Source: Syncephalastrum monosporum B8922 (lineage: Eukaryota > Mucoromycota > Mucoromycetes > Mucorales > Syncephalastraceae). From it: a stretch of 64,000 nucleotides of DNA. Both the position numbers and the translations under genes were made by a program. Location: the NCBI GenBank assembly GCA_000697355.1, contig JNEN01001243.1:124001-188000 (forward strand), read 5' to 3'. Shown in pieces: positions 12,182-24,576 of this stretch. The notes below the pieces were generated by a model. It made no database searches, was not told the DNA's origin, and saw nothing but the letters and a program-made list of their open reading frames with translations. Each line of letters starts with the position of its first letter. Position 1 is the stretch's first letter.

Positions 12182-13491
12182 CTTTGCGCGAAAAAGGGAG
12201 GCTTCTTCAGATGCTGTCGGCGAATCGCTATGGCCTCTGTCTCCCGCGCGCGCACGCGAATCTGCTGCAGTGCCCAGCCCCCCACCAATCCCAATCCAGT
12301 CCGGCCCAGCCCAGCTCTACTCTAAGCCACACATTGACACACACAAAACCTTCGCGCGCGCATGCCCTGGTCTCTTTACCTTCTCTTTCCAAAAGGTAAT
12401 TTTTTGTTCTTTTTCTGAAAAAAGAAAGGCTCTATCGAAGCTTTGCGGGTGTTTGCCATGACCCGGGAAGTCAATATGAAGCCAAGATACCTTCACATTC
12501 TATGTACTGTGATATTCATTCCATATCATTATAGGTTTTCCTTGGATATTTATCTTTTGCATCGATCATCATGATTTACAATAAAAAGTCTTTTCTCTGT
12601 ACATACATACTTGGCTTGGGACTTGTGTGGTTTTCTATAATCTATCTTATCCTGAATGCACACGTGCTCTGATGGGCTGGATACATGTATCAGGCTGCAG
12701 CAAAAGCATCATCACCACCTTTCTTGGATTGGATAGGATGACGTGTTTTGCCTTTTGCTTCAGTGTAATCTTTCCTATCCACGCTTGTGGTTATACTGTA
12801 TTTTCGCTTTTCTGCCACCGGACACCTTTGTTTTCGGAGAAAAACTTTTTCTGGATGTCTATCGATGGGCCGACATGCGCGTTCACAGGTGTCTATGGCA
12901 ATCGATGAGGTACGTAGAAACCTTGTGAGCGAACCATTCCATCTAGAGCAAATAGGGGAACGCCACCCCATGCCCGATCCGGTGCTTCCAAATCAGTCAT
13001 ATCAGGCACACACGCACACACGCACACGGTACGCTTGTGCTCTTTTAATGTGCATCGCGGACCCAAGAAAAGATCTTGCCATGGAATTCTCGACCTTTCA
13101 AAGAAAAGAAAAAAATAGAGCGTGCATCAATACAGTATGACGTAGGATATCGATCTCGTCATGCATTTGGCTCCAGGACGAAGCAGACGCCCCATGGGAG
13201 CTGGTTTGTTATCCTGCATCATGCATCTTGCATTAGCCAAACGTATGTATACCTCATATTAGGTCGATAGCCTGCAGATCACACAAAGATAAGCAGCGGA
13301 AATGGTAGAGAGTGAGAATAATATCAAGTCGAGTAAACTCGACAAAGAAAAGTTATATTATTTATAGAGAACACGTCTATATGGTAAAAACTCGAGGGGC
13401 TGTAGGTGACGGTCGGATTGTTTTTGTATGGTAAATGGATGGTGATCGAAGGTGGGGTGGCAAGAGGAGCGGAGTGTATATACGTTGTCAT
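12182..13491 (-). other. intergenic region upstream of RPS18
   Basis: This 1.3-kb spacer lies between the inferred RPS18 start and the 3' end of the HAD phosphatase gene, both on the minus strand. A CA/CG-alternating patch sits at about 13008-13030. No domain-like ORF or splice-linked exon chain is seen. The RPS18 promoter should lie in its left part. Confidence 0.45.
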
Positions 13492-14535
13492 TTAGACGTC
13501 AATGACTTGGCAGAAGCCGGTGGACTCATCGCGCACAAGCTTCTTCTTGCCGTCGACGATGGCCTTGGTCACATCATGAACTTCCTTGAACGTGTCGAAG
13601 GGAATGAAGGGGATCTTGTGACGGTTGCAGTAGATCTCCAAGTCGCGGTCCTTGCGCGCAAACAGCACATCGGCGTGCTTGGCAGCAGAGATGTCCGAAA
13701 CGCCATCACCACAGAACACAAAAACGGTGTCCGCAGGAGCAGCATCACGGGCCTCCTTCAGAGCTAAAGAGCATTGTCAGACTCTGATACTACCTCATCA
13801 TCAGTGCGACTTACTTCTCGACTTGTCGTTGCCATACTCGCTATAAGAGAGACGGAGAAAGAGGGGAATTTCTTAGTATAACCCCATGAATCCATAGAAA
13901 GGCACTTTTTTTACTTACGAGTCATCACGGTAGATGATCTTCCAGTTGCGGTCGACGCACTCACCGTCGTTGGAGACGATGCGGATATCCTTGGCCTTCT
14001 CGCCCAAGAAGTTGGTCATGATCTTGGACAGGAGGGGGTACAGACCACTGCTGATGATGGTCACGGGGAATCCGTTCTCGCGGCAGTACTCGTTAAAGTC
14101 AGGGAAGCCAGGGTCAATGCGGCAGTCTATACAAGAGTGAATATCTACGCATCCACACGTCATCTGTACTTACGGTCGAGGTACTCGGCCCAGGCCTCGT
14201 CCCAGCTAATGTGGACAGCGTCCCACATCTCCTGAAGACCTTGCCTACATAACAATCAGTCAGACACAGGCACCTGCAAGAGAGTCCCAGACTTACTTGT
14301 AGGTGATCTTCTCATCCAGGATGGCGTGCTCAATCTCGCGACGACGCGCGGGGCCGAGGGAGCGGTGGTCATCGATCAAGAGAAGACCGGTGTCTATTAT
14401 ACGTGAGCCATCGGTATACATGAAAAAGGAGGGAAGGCCGTGCGCATGAACGTGCGCAGTAACGCAGATAAACTTACCATCGAGCGAGAGGGTGCCGTCG
14501 AAATCGGTGAAGACCTGGACCTTAACAGGAGACAT
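13492..14535 (-). CDS. PYP1: HAD-superfamily phosphatase, Pyp1/YNL010W type
   Basis: The gene encodes a small cytosolic HAD hydrolase homologous to yeast YNL010W (Pyp1), a phosphatase acting on polyol phosphates. HAD motif I is FTDFDGTLSLD just after the start (MSPVKVQV). Motif II is VTIISSGLYPLLSK, with serine. Motif III/IV includes IIYRDDSEYGNDKSR and VFCGDGVSDISAAKHADVLFA. The C-terminal half has YCNRHKIPFIPFDTFKEV, matching the yeast pattern, and ends CQVIDV before TAA. At least five exons are seen: exon 1 is 14479-14535, split right after the motif I region, and exon 2 runs from 14396 to about 14298. A 'phosphoserine phosphatase-like' label would be the generic alternative; the close match of motif spacing to YNL010W favours Pyp1. 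Confidence 0.88.
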
Positions 14536-15578
14536 TGTTGCTGGTAGAAGAACTGGTGAAGGATGGAAAGAAAGAGAAAAAGAGAAAAGTGAGGAATTGG
14601 GCGAGCGTTGGGGCGAGCGCTTTGGAATTTATAGAGCCAGGCGAAGGGTTGTTCCGAATCGGGCCTGGTCTTCAATTCCCCTGACCTGACAGGACCCTAC
14701 ACCCAAAACAAGGTTTAATGACGTAGGAAGCGACCATCCCGATAGGCAAGTGATATCCGTAGAATAATCAATAGCCAGGTCAACGCACTTCTTTAAGGCT
14801 TGAGGCTCCGCCGCTATTCTGCCACACAGACGTCGCATCTCCTTGGAGCTTTCTAGATACGAGCTCAGCGGCGCTATGATATAATTTGTGCGGACCTGTC
14901 GACAGGCAGGCTCAGCGGAAATATTGATGGGGGATTTTGAGAGACAGCCAAACAAAATGGAATTTTGAAGAACACACGGTCTTCTGGGCTGTGCGCGCGG
15001 GAAATTATGGCAGTGGAGGATCTAAAGATCTCCGATTCGGCTGCCTTTCTTTTTCTCTTGCAGAAAATCGCTTTCCATTGATGAGGGAGAGATAGCGCAG
15101 AAAAGGCGAATCAGTCAGGCCTGGCCGTGTTGCACATGGCAAGCCCCGTGTTTTCTGTGTGCATCATTTGCGGTTTGCGTGTGTTGCGTTTTTGTGTCTG
15201 GCGTTGGCTACACATGCACACGGTTTTCACTTGGTTGGCCAGGAAATCAGGGAGAATCAAAGTTTGCTCTTGGGCTCTGTGACACATGCACACCGATTTT
15301 CGGCCCTTGTTTTGGAGAATGATGCCATCAGCGTATCGCGTCCTATCGCCGTATTACGTACACGCTCTCCAGTCGGGCGTGGCTCCCCAGAATCCGGAAC
15401 AGTAGAAAACGTGAAGCGACCACTTCTTTTATTGCGTTAGATGGCCATAAGCAAGGAACTCTATGACAAATAAATGGCCAATGATAATATGGCAATGCAA
15501 TCGTGATAAAGACACCAGCAGCTGCATTTTTCTTGACTCTTGGTTTTTCGTTTCCGCTTTCGATTACTATTACTATTG
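14536..15578. other. divergent promoter region (HAD phosphatase / Ybp-like)
   Basis: This 1-kb spacer lies between divergently transcribed genes. It contains a TATA-like element for the phosphatase gene at 14627-14633 (minus strand) and otherwise no recognisable coding sequence. Confidence 0.5.
14627..14633 (-). promoter_or_regulatory. TATA-like box upstream of the HAD phosphatase gene
   Basis: The sequence TATAAAT occurs on the minus strand about 90 bases before the phosphatase start codon. Position and sequence suit a core promoter TATA element; there is no experimental support. Confidence 0.4.
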
Positions 15579-18294
15579 ATGAACCTGTTCAACACGACGG
15601 GCACAGGCCTCCTCCACCCGGCCGAGCCTGATTTCATCCGCAAACGCGTCTCGGATCGTGAGCTCGATCGTCTGACCAATGCTATTGTCGACAAATATGA
15701 GCTAGTCATTCAAGTAATTCTGAGCCATACAAAGAAAGAGAGAGGAAACGGCTGGGTTAACGCGTACTAAACAGACCATTCTTGCCAACATTCGAGCCCA
15801 CGATCACTGCCGTGGCACACCGCGACCTACTCCCGAATCAGATCAGCTCGATGCGTATCTCGTCGATCTCTTGCTGGAGGGCCTCGAGTTTGAGGACAAA
15901 GTGCAGCGCACCATTCTATCTGAGCTACGACAGATCCTTTTCGCGACCGACCCGCCCGAGGCAGCCCCCGTCAAGGCGTACACGGCGCGTCTGATCGTGG
16001 CTCAGGAAGGCTGGACCCTGCTGGCGCGCGTGGACGCGTATTTACCATCGCACAGCGAGGAGCTGCAGCAGATAGCAGCCGAGATCTTTGAGCGTATTGC
16101 GGAATTGAGCAAACCTGCCGAGATCTGGCTGCTCGCACTCGAGCAGATTCCCTTGATGAACTGGCGCGAAGCCTACCCCGACCTCGACAAGTGCTCCTGC
16201 CTCACCATCCGCTTGAGCCACTGGTTCCGGATCTTTGGACAAGGTAATCATAACCAGACGACTGCACGTTCGCCTGCCTGACTCTGCCGATTGTAAAAGC
16301 GCTGGAGCGCAACCAGGGACGCGAACCCATCCAGGATATATTATACATCGTACGCCATCTTGACAAGACCCTGTATTGGGCCAAAAAGATCACGCTGGAG
16401 AAAATGAGCCTGGCTCCCGAAGAAGAACGGCCGGCGTGGAGTACCATTGTCTTTATCATGACCAACACTGTCTTGGATTATGTGAACTTTTGCAGCAGTC
16501 AATCTGAAGGTTTCAAGGACAAGACACCCGAGAAAATCGTCCAACAGAACTATCAGGTAAATGAGTATCCCCAGTTGACATGCACATACGCTCACCATGG
16601 GCTGGCTGTAGCAATACTGGCGTAACATCACCGATTACAAGGCCAGCTTATGGTTCCTTGCTGCCCATCTCATCACCTTTACTTGCGACAGAGTCATCCT
16701 CAATTTGGATCTTCGGCTGTGCGCCATCTATGTCCTCCTCTACCCGTCTAAATACAAAACTGTATTTGATGATGACGAGCTGGAAAATGTCCTCAAAATT
16801 TATCGGAAGGGCACCGAGGATCATCGTGCACTACTTGTGAATCGAGTCACGGTACGTCTTGCCTACTTGCGTCGCCTTGTACTTGACCTTCTTCGCCCAT
16901 ACCCTCTTTAGCAATTGGTTCAAACGCTCGGCGTCACCTTTGACGTGGTGGCCAGGATCAGGCACGCCCTCATCCAAAATCAAAAGATATTTCGAAAAGG
17001 TGCTTCCATGACCGAGACAGAAAACGAGGATTTCAATTTTGGTCCTTACGACTTTCGCCTGACCGACAATGGCCTTGTCTCTCTCTTGGCCGTTTCCTTA
17101 TACGACGCCTACCTTTATCCAATGCGGTTTGACGAGCCTAGCCGGAGTATCTTGCCTGTGGTGCTGGAACCCAAATGGATTGGTCGCGAGTTCCTCGGTC
17201 CTACGCTAAGCTTTATTAAAGAGTAGGCCCACCAGCCATATGTATGTCGGTCACTTATACCTCCATTAGTGCTACCAACACACCTCGGATAGACAAGGCG
17301 ATCTTCATTCTCATGTATCTGGCGTCAAATGTGATGACTGAAATCACCCTTGAATCGCTTGAAGAGCTTCTTCCACACGCTCTCGAAGAAGATGAGCCTG
17401 ACGCTCGATGGACGTTGATCCAAGCCATGCAGGTATTTATTAAAAGGGCGCCTGCGCTTGTTTCATTGATCCCCTCCCTCTTTATTTTTGGTCGTGTAGA
17501 GTATGGCGACCGCGACTACAATGTGTCCTGATCCACAGCTGCGTTTCTTGTGCTACACTCTGCTATCGCGATTCCTCGACATGTGCACCGATGACGCCAA
17601 GGTCTACATCCTCTCAGAGCTTTTGGAGAGATGTCCCTGGCCTGCCATGCGGGCTGCCTCGGTCGGTTTGTTAAAGGAACAAGTACAGCGCGCTTTCGAT
17701 GACACGGTATGTCCATTAAAAGAAGGAAAAATTGATGTCGACACACCTGACAAAAAAGCATGCTAGGATCTTCATATCTTGAAGACGCCCTTGCTAGTCA
17801 TGAGAATCGTGCCCATGATGTTTAAGAAAGAAACCAAGGGTCAATTTTGGGAGAACTATGGATTTCACATGCAAGCTCTGAACTTCTACCTTTACGTTCT
17901 TATCCGCGATCGGCAGACCAACTCGGTAAAGTAAATATTTCGAAGGACGTTCTTTGGCTAACCTCCTTATGAGTAGACCAAAATATGGGACGTGGCAGTC
18001 ATTGAAGTGATCCAGGATAATTACATTAATCCTCTAACGGAGGTGGCTGAAGCAATCAAGCAGGAAGCCCAAGAAAAAGAGAAACAACTGGATAAAACGC
18101 AAAGCTTACCGGAAGGCGAGGAGGTAGGCAAAATTAGATTTATGATTTCGTTAATCGTATTCTGACCCTCCTCCCATTTTCTTCAGAATCCTGCTGTGAT
18201 GGCCATGCGGGTAGAAATTCTGCAAAACGCAATAGAGAGTATACAGAACCAGTGGAACATGGAAAAGAGAAGGAAGGAAGCCGCTTCATCTTAA
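15579..18294 (+). CDS. Ybp1/Ybp2-family (glomulin/ALF4-like) HEAT-type protein
   Basis: This long, mostly helical protein is assembled from about nine exons. It starts MNLFNTTGTGLLHPAEPDF; an upstream in-frame ATG near 15540 would add a short basic-hydrophobic leader. Segments include FEDKVQRTILSELRQIL, EELQQIAAEIFERIAELS, LYWAKKITLEKM, NITDYKASLWFLAAHLITF, LIQNQKIFRKGA, AIFILMYLASNVMTEITLE, CYTLLSRFLDMC and WENYGFHMQALNFYLYVL. It ends in a charged coiled coil, NAIESIQNQWNMEKRRKE. This architecture matches the YAP-binding/Alf4/glomulin family (Kinetochor_Ybp2). In yeasts, Ybp1 supports Yap1 oxidation by H2O2 and Ybp2 acts at kinetochores; which role applies here is unknown. The TAA stop overlaps the stop of the convergent polymerase gene. 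Confidence 0.8.
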
Positions 18295-20553
18295 CAGTTG
18301 CGCATCTCTGGCTCGAGCCAAGGGACGTCCAACAGCTCAAACGCATGCTTCTCAGATTCGACCTTCATCGGGCTTCGGCTCTTGTCCTGGAAGAACCCAT
18401 GGCTAGTGACCTTGATGCCCTTCTCCTACATTATAATTCATTTTGTTATTACTATTTTACCAGCATCCCTCGTCAAAAATTCATCAATAACACTTGCCTT
18501 TTTGGCAAAATCCCGAAGTGCGCGTTCAAATTGACGCGAGCCTGTCCAACCGAGTACGGCTGTGGCATAATTTTCTTGTGATGCAACAATGATATCCACT
18601 TGTCGGAGGATCCCCGTGGAAGGTTGCAAGAAGGCAGTGAAGCACTTTTTTTTTTGTTTTCAAACGTCGGTGAGAGGAAACGGATTGGCGTCTTGACATA
18701 CCTTATCCAGCTCGTCCTGGCTGGCTTGGTGGAGGGCACTGCCGCTCGAATAGTTGGACATAGAGGCACGCATGGCTTTGGTGCCTGGCCCCGAGACCCA
18801 TAGACGGTGCTTGATATACCCTAGTGACACAGACCGAGTCAGCCACATTGGCAGGTGCAGACGAGTCAGACATTGTGAAGGGAGCTTGCCTTGGTCACTA
18901 AGTTGTTCTATCACTCTTTTTAGCAGCGAATCTGTCGTATGCTTGATATCCTTGCTAGTGACGATGATGTCCAAGTCACCATTTTCCTCTTTGCCCCGTC
19001 TAAGATATCCAAACATTGAATATCTTGTCGTATTGACTTATATGACCATGATGTATACCTGAAACCTCCCACAGGTGTTGAATAAGCCTGTGGATCCACC
19101 ACCGCGATCTCCTTGTTGATGATGTCAACAAGCTCCTGGACATCGGTGCGACTCATACTATAGCGCAAAAAAGCATGAATTTCAATCTTTCGATGTGCGA
19201 GCTCGGGTTTGCGTATTACTGCTTCTCAAAGTCCGGGAACAACTTGATGCCAAGTCGTACGGTGGAGGTTAGCTTGGCTTGATCCAGTACGTCTTGTAGA
19301 GTGCGATAACCGGTTTCCCACCAGATTCTCGCCGTATTAGGTCCCACACCAAACACAGAGCAAAAGAGCTCCATGGTCAGATACCACTCGCTAGTTAACA
19401 ATGCTTCCGCTTCTTCGATGGTGCCCGTACTAAGGTAGATGCGTGTCAGGTTGGCGATCTTTTTTCCGACGCCTACACCAGGAATAGATGATAAACAAGA
19501 ATGTCAGACAAAGTAGGATTTTATACATACCTGTGATTTGCGCGACTTCTTTATGTGAGCGGATTTGCCGCGGATAGGCCTAATCATGAGGATGAATGGG
19601 TAAGTACATATATATTATATCATCCTGGGTCACGTTAACCTTGATGGCTGAGATAGCATGGCGGTAGCTGAGAGAATTCTTGTCTTCCATGGTGAAATAT
19701 CGGCTCTTCTCAAAGAGTCTCAAGAGAAACACAAGCTTTTGGTTGTGGCGAGGTTTGAGGGGTGTCGGTCGAAGGCATTCGTACCTTGAATTGCGATACG
19801 ACGCGTCAAGGGGAATATCTATGCACCGTTTAATGTTTGTCACTCCGTATCGAGCTGTTTGCATACTTTTATCAATGTCTGATAGTCTTGAATGAATGTG
19901 AGCTTGTTTCGTACATGGAAATATATTTAATACGTACTTGATTTTAGCTTCTTCCGGAAACTCGGGTAGCTGTGGCGATTCAAGATGATTAAATCGCCGT
20001 GTCAAGACTTCGGCATCGTGCGCCGTTGTTACTTCCTCGGCTTCATTTTGAAGCGATGGTGCTGGCTCCTGCTTCTTCTTTTCATCTATGATTGTTTCGC
20101 TCTGAATTATATAATCGTCCAGTGGCAAGCGCTCCTCCTTGTCGACGCTGAAGAAGAGTTAAGCGCTGCATGAAGAGTGGATTTTGCATGAAAATATTAT
20201 ACCAGTCAAGCACCCACTGTGATCGGACGACGGGGACCTGGTCGCGACCAGATTTATGAATTCTAACGCCTTGTGTGATTGTTTCACTTACCTTTGGATT
20301 ATCCAGATGCCGGGCAAGTCGCGATGCCGATTTCAAAGCTGTTATTATCATGGTTGCCTTGGATTGGTCATTTACATAGGCACCGCCTTACGTAGTGCAT
20401 GACTGAGAATGAGTTCGAAACGTACACGCGATTGGAATAGATACCATATTCTTCAAGGCTTGATTTTAATGCTTCCACCGACAAAGGATCAAACTTCAGT
20501 GGCAAAATATAGCCATAGACGTCTTTAAAAAAGGTGGCTGTATCTTCACTCAT
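18291..20553 (-). CDS. POL4: family X DNA polymerase with BRCT domain (Pol IV/lambda/mu-like)
   Basis: This repair polymerase is expected to act in gap filling during end joining or base excision. The N-terminal exon starts MSEDTATFFKDVYGYILP. A BRCT domain is indicated by LARHLDNPK and VPVVRSQWVLDWYN. The 8-kDa helix-hairpin-helix region has AISAIKAYPRQIRSHKEVA then ITGVGKKIANL, and the fingers HhH is VFGVGPNTARIWWETGYRT. The palm carries VGGFRRGKEENGDLDIIV with two catalytic aspartates in DLD and the third in RQVDIIV, followed by GWTGSRQFERALRDFA (TGS motif). The C terminus HAFELLDVPWLEPEMRN is the typical Pol X ending. About nine exons. The exact subfamily (lambda, mu or yeast Pol4) cannot be decided by eye. 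Confidence 0.9.
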
Positions 20554-21664
20554 GCAATTTACAGAAGAGATAAACTAGGAAGAAATGTAGCGGCGAAAAA
20601 GTACGTGGAAAAGAGAGAAGGAAAATGAGGGACGTCTTCGTCACTCTGATGACGACATTGACAGGGCTTTATGGTTTTTTTTTTTATTTTCGTTATGACA
20701 ACACTTTGGGGTCATTTCACCATGTCAAGATCATGACAGAGATCAAGCCAATGAGATCCACAGGTAATCACCGTGGTCTGCTCTTCATTTTTTTCTCTCG
20801 GAAGCAGGGTTGGCAGTCAGGATGAAAGCGCATAAAAGTCGTGACATGCCGCGAATAGTCATTATTACACATCAACCGAGTGAAGTAGCCACTCTTTTGT
20901 AATGGCATGCTATCAATAACCAGCAAATATTTGAGAATGAATGAGACCATTCGCGCAGCATGTCAATTCCATTAGAATAGCATTCATACATATGTGTTCT
21001 GACGCGGGAATATGAAGATGTGATAGTCACACCACAGCTGCTATCTATATATGGACGAAGCCAATGGTATCTTGGATGTACTAGAATGATTGTCTCTTCC
21101 AAGTTTATCTCACACGGATCCTTTCCATGACTGTTCCCGGTACCAGCAGAGACTTCCCTACATATCGCAAAGTCAAGTGATTTGTGCTACACTGCTTTAG
21201 ACCGACAGAACGGAGATGAGTTGGGATGCAATTCGCATGAAAGGTGGTGTATCTAACAATTTGCTGTATATCTACACCCTATCAGTAGACAGTTCAGATT
21301 ACTTCAGTAAAGTAGACGACCCTAATCAGATGCTGATACTAATAAGAGCGCTGTGATGGAGATACGCACAATGTCCGAAACTGCGGGATGCCCTTCGTTA
21401 TACTTGTCCTGGCGTGGGTACTGCCCGAGATAGACAATAAAGTTCCCTTCCATGAGTATTTAACGTGGCAGGTGAGATAATGAAATCTCACGCTCTTGTC
21501 TCCGTCTCTATACTGACAAGATAACGTCGCCCTGATTTTGCGAAGTACACTGAGTAACATCCATCACACCTTATATTCAATTCTAACTCGCGTCCGGATA
21601 TCGTGTTCTTTTCTTTTTTCTTTCTCTCACATCCTCTTTCTACCCTCACCGCCCTCTATCCATT
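20554..21664. other. divergent intergenic region (Pol X / Dal5-like permease)
   Basis: This 1.1-kb spacer lies between divergently transcribed genes. A pyrimidine-rich block at about 21608-21658 sits directly before the permease start. No coding exon is recognised. Confidence 0.5.
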
Positions 21665-23519
21665 ATGACTGAAGAAAAGAAAGGGACAAATAATGAAGCA
21701 TTGGATACTGTAATACACAGCGAAAAGGTCGGGTCCAATGCCGAGTGCTCTATCGAGGAAGGCGGCACGAGCCAGAAGTTTGTTAAATCGGTTGAAGAGC
21801 GGCGCCTCGTACGCAAGATTAATATAGCTACTATTCCCTTTGTCTGTGCCATCTTGTTTACGCAGGTCTGTATCGGGCTTCCTTGCATTTGCAATTCATA
21901 AAAACTAACGATGAATGTCGTGGCTATCTCTTTTAGTTCATTGACAAGTCTACATTGAATTTCTCAGCTGTGCTGAATCTCTATGAAGACACAGGCATCG
22001 ATGGCTCGCAATTCAGCTGGCTGGGCTCCATCTTCTATGTTGGCTACCTGGCATTCCAGGTAGGTTGTTTCACCAAGCAGCGATTTTTCAGTTGACGGTT
22101 CCCATATGCGTAGCTTCCAAACCAATTCTTTTTGCAACGCGTCCCGATCTCAAAATATCTTGGTGTCATCCTACTGGTATGGGGTGCCACACTTGCTTGT
22201 ACAGCACTAGCACGCGACTTTTCCCAGCTGGCCGGATTACGTTTCTTGCTCGGCTTTTTCGAGGCCTCAACTTACCCATCCATCTTCCTCCTGATCAGTA
22301 CATTGTATCGCAGAAGCGAACAAGTGCTGTGGTATGGTACTATGTTTATCTGTAACTCGATGGCGACAGCTTTCGGTGGTCTTTTTGGCTACGGCATTGG
22401 TCATATGCAAGGTACGTTCAACACATAGACATGTCACAGTTATGGTTAAGCATTCCTCGCACAACAGGTGTTCGAGGCTTAAGCGCCTGGCAATGGTAAG
22501 GCCTTGTGTATAGGAGCTTGACGGATCTAACCGAGACGCAGGTGTATGATCATCTGGGGTGCGGTAACGACATTCTTGGGCTTTTTATTCTTCTTTTTCC
22601 TGCCCGATAAACCTCGCTCGCGTTGGTTCCGCCTGACACCAGAGGAAGAGAAAATTGTGGACGAACGGACGTTAGATAATGCGGTGGTGCGCAACAAAGA
22701 GATCAAACCCGAGCATATGATGGATGCGCTCAAAGAGCCACGTTTCTACTGCTATGTTCTGATCTCGTTCCTCTTGAATTTGCAAAATGGCTGTGTCACG
22801 ATCTTCAGCTCGCAGATTATCAAAAATATGGGCTTCTCCGTAAGTAAAAACCAGCGTCGATGACCAGTGCGAATAATAGTGGTGCCTGTCTCATATCTTT
22901 AATTTAGAGCCTAAATTCGATTCTGTTGAATATCCCAAAAGGTTTTGCCACAATCCTGCTGATTGGAATGGCAATGTTTTTGAGTCACCGGTTTAATCAA
23001 ATTTGTTCGGTGGGTGCGCTGATGAGCATTATCAGTTTGATCGGCGCTCTCCTGCTGGTAACGATCCCGACAAGCCCGGCCCAACTCGTCGGTATTTTTC
23101 TGGCCCAGACGAGTCCCCCCTATACTTTACTGCAGACATGTATCTCCAACAATGTCTCAGGATACACCAAGAAGATCTTTTATACGGGTGGTAAGCAGAA
23201 GTACTGGTCTGGAAATGTGTACATGAAGACTGATAATGTATGGTCAGGTAACATGGTTGCCTATTGCGTGGGCAACTTTGTGGGACCTTTGATGATGGTC
23301 GACAGCCAGGCGCCGCGCTATTGGGGCGCCATGTTAGGATACATCATTGCCGATCTGTTGGCGGTGATCCTGTTTCTTTATGTCCGGTACACGTTGGCAC
23401 GAGATAATAAGAGGCGTCAAGAATTGCATACGGCAGGTCACGTCCCACCTGCTCCACCGAACCGCGAACAGTTGGACTTGACGGATGGTGAGGATCTGCA
23501 CTTTGTGTACCGCCCTTAA
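21665..23519 (+). CDS. MFS transporter, anion:cation symporter (Dal5/allantoate permease) family
   Basis: The cytoplasmic N terminus MTEEKKGTNNEALD is followed by VRKINIATIPFVCAILF and IDKSTLNFSAVLNLYEDTG, the typical family start. Then come QFSWLGSIFYVGYLAFQ, LGVILLVWGATLACTALAR, GLRFLLGFFEASTYPSIF, MIIWGAVTTFLGFLFFFF and the loop LPDKPRSRWFRLTPEEE, all hallmarks of Dal5-type carboxylate/ureide permeases. The second half has FYCYVLISFLLNLQNG, TIFSSQIIKNMGF, NNVSGYTKKIFYTGGNMV and APRYWGAMLGYIIADLLAV. About twelve helices, seven exons. The last intron (23191-23247) is 57 nt and has no in-frame stop, so reading through it would add 19 residues. The substrate cannot be assigned; allantoate, vitamins (Tna1/Vht1 type) or other organic anions are possible. 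Confidence 0.9.
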
Positions 23520-23699
23520 TTGAGTAAATGATATATACTATACTATACCGCGTGTTTATTCAACCATTCAAACAGCAATGCATTTCTGTATGTTTTTTAC
23601 GAAAATAAGAGAGAGACAGATTGAGACAGAGGAAAATAAGAAAAGGGGAAGGAGCTTGAAAAGCAAATGGACGGGAAAGGTTCAGGGGTCGCGAGTGTG

Positions 23700-23727
23700 T
23701 GTACGTGTGTGTGTGTGTGTGTGTGTG
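23700..23727. repeat. (GT)n microsatellite
   Basis: A nearly pure GT tract lies just downstream of the histone H1 stop codon, in its likely 3' UTR, where it would be transcribed as a CA repeat. Confidence 0.9.
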
Positions 23728-23740
23728 AGGAGGACACAAT

Positions 23741-24576
23741 TTAGGCCGAAGCCGTCGCCGCAGCTGCCGTCTTCCGTCCGCGGGAAGCCGCTGCCTTTTT
23801 GGGTGCATCAGTCTTTTTGGTAGACGTCTTCTTTTTGGCAGCAGCGGTCGCTGCGCGCTTGCGGGGAGCAGCGGGGGTCTTCTTCTTGGTCGCAGTTTTG
23901 GAAGGCGCAGCCTTCTTGGCGGTGGTGGTGGTGGGGCTTGTGCTCTTCTTGGTTGTGGCAGCCTTCTTCTTTTCGCCCGTCGCTTTCTTCTCCTTGACGG
24001 GTTTGGCCAGCTTCACGGTGCCACTCAAACCTACAACACTCATATGAGTACCCACGCGGAAAGATAAGGAAGCGAAACGAAGGAAAAAAAAAAGGAAAAT
24101 AGTGAGGTCAGGCAAAATCGCGCTTGGGTGCGAATGCCCTCCCTTTTTTCTCCATTCGTTCCAGTGTTTAACTGTGTGGACCAATGATCTTACCCTTGGG
24201 AAGCTGGAAGATACCCTTGCCATGACCACGCTTGATAGCCGCGTTAATTTGGCTGTCAAAGTGGGCGCCCTGGGTGACCTTGTTGTTGGCCAAGATGTAC
24301 TTCTTGATAGCTTGGCGCGAGCTGCCCTTGCGTTCCTTGAGCGCTAGGATAGCGTCTGTAAAAGATGTGAGTAGGGTGACAGATGGAAGCGATTGATAGG
24401 ACGTACTTCGAATCATGGTCTCATACTGCAGATGGGGAAGCAGGCGAAGGCGGCGAACAAGATGGAGCGTGTGAGAACAAATAAGAGTCGTGAAACATGT
24501 AACTTACGGGAGGGTGCTCTCCCTTCGTCTTGGAGCTGGTGCTGGATGTCTTTGCTGAGTCGGTGCCTCGAGTCAT
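23741..24576 (-). CDS. linker histone H1
   Basis: Four exons encode an H15 globular domain and a lysine/alanine-rich tail. The start is [19 protein letters not shown]. The winged-helix domain reads [33 protein letters not shown] and [19 protein letters not shown] across three introns. The C-terminal exon (about 120 residues) is a typical DNA-binding tail of repeated KK/AA/T blocks with [10 protein letters not shown] and [14 protein letters not shown]. The TAA stop is at 23741-23743. The protein compacts chromatin by binding nucleosome dyad and linker DNA. The first intron after the start exon is CA-poor and short, and intron positions within the H15 fold suit a fungal H1. Identification is secure; no paralogue lies in this window. 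Confidence 0.93.
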
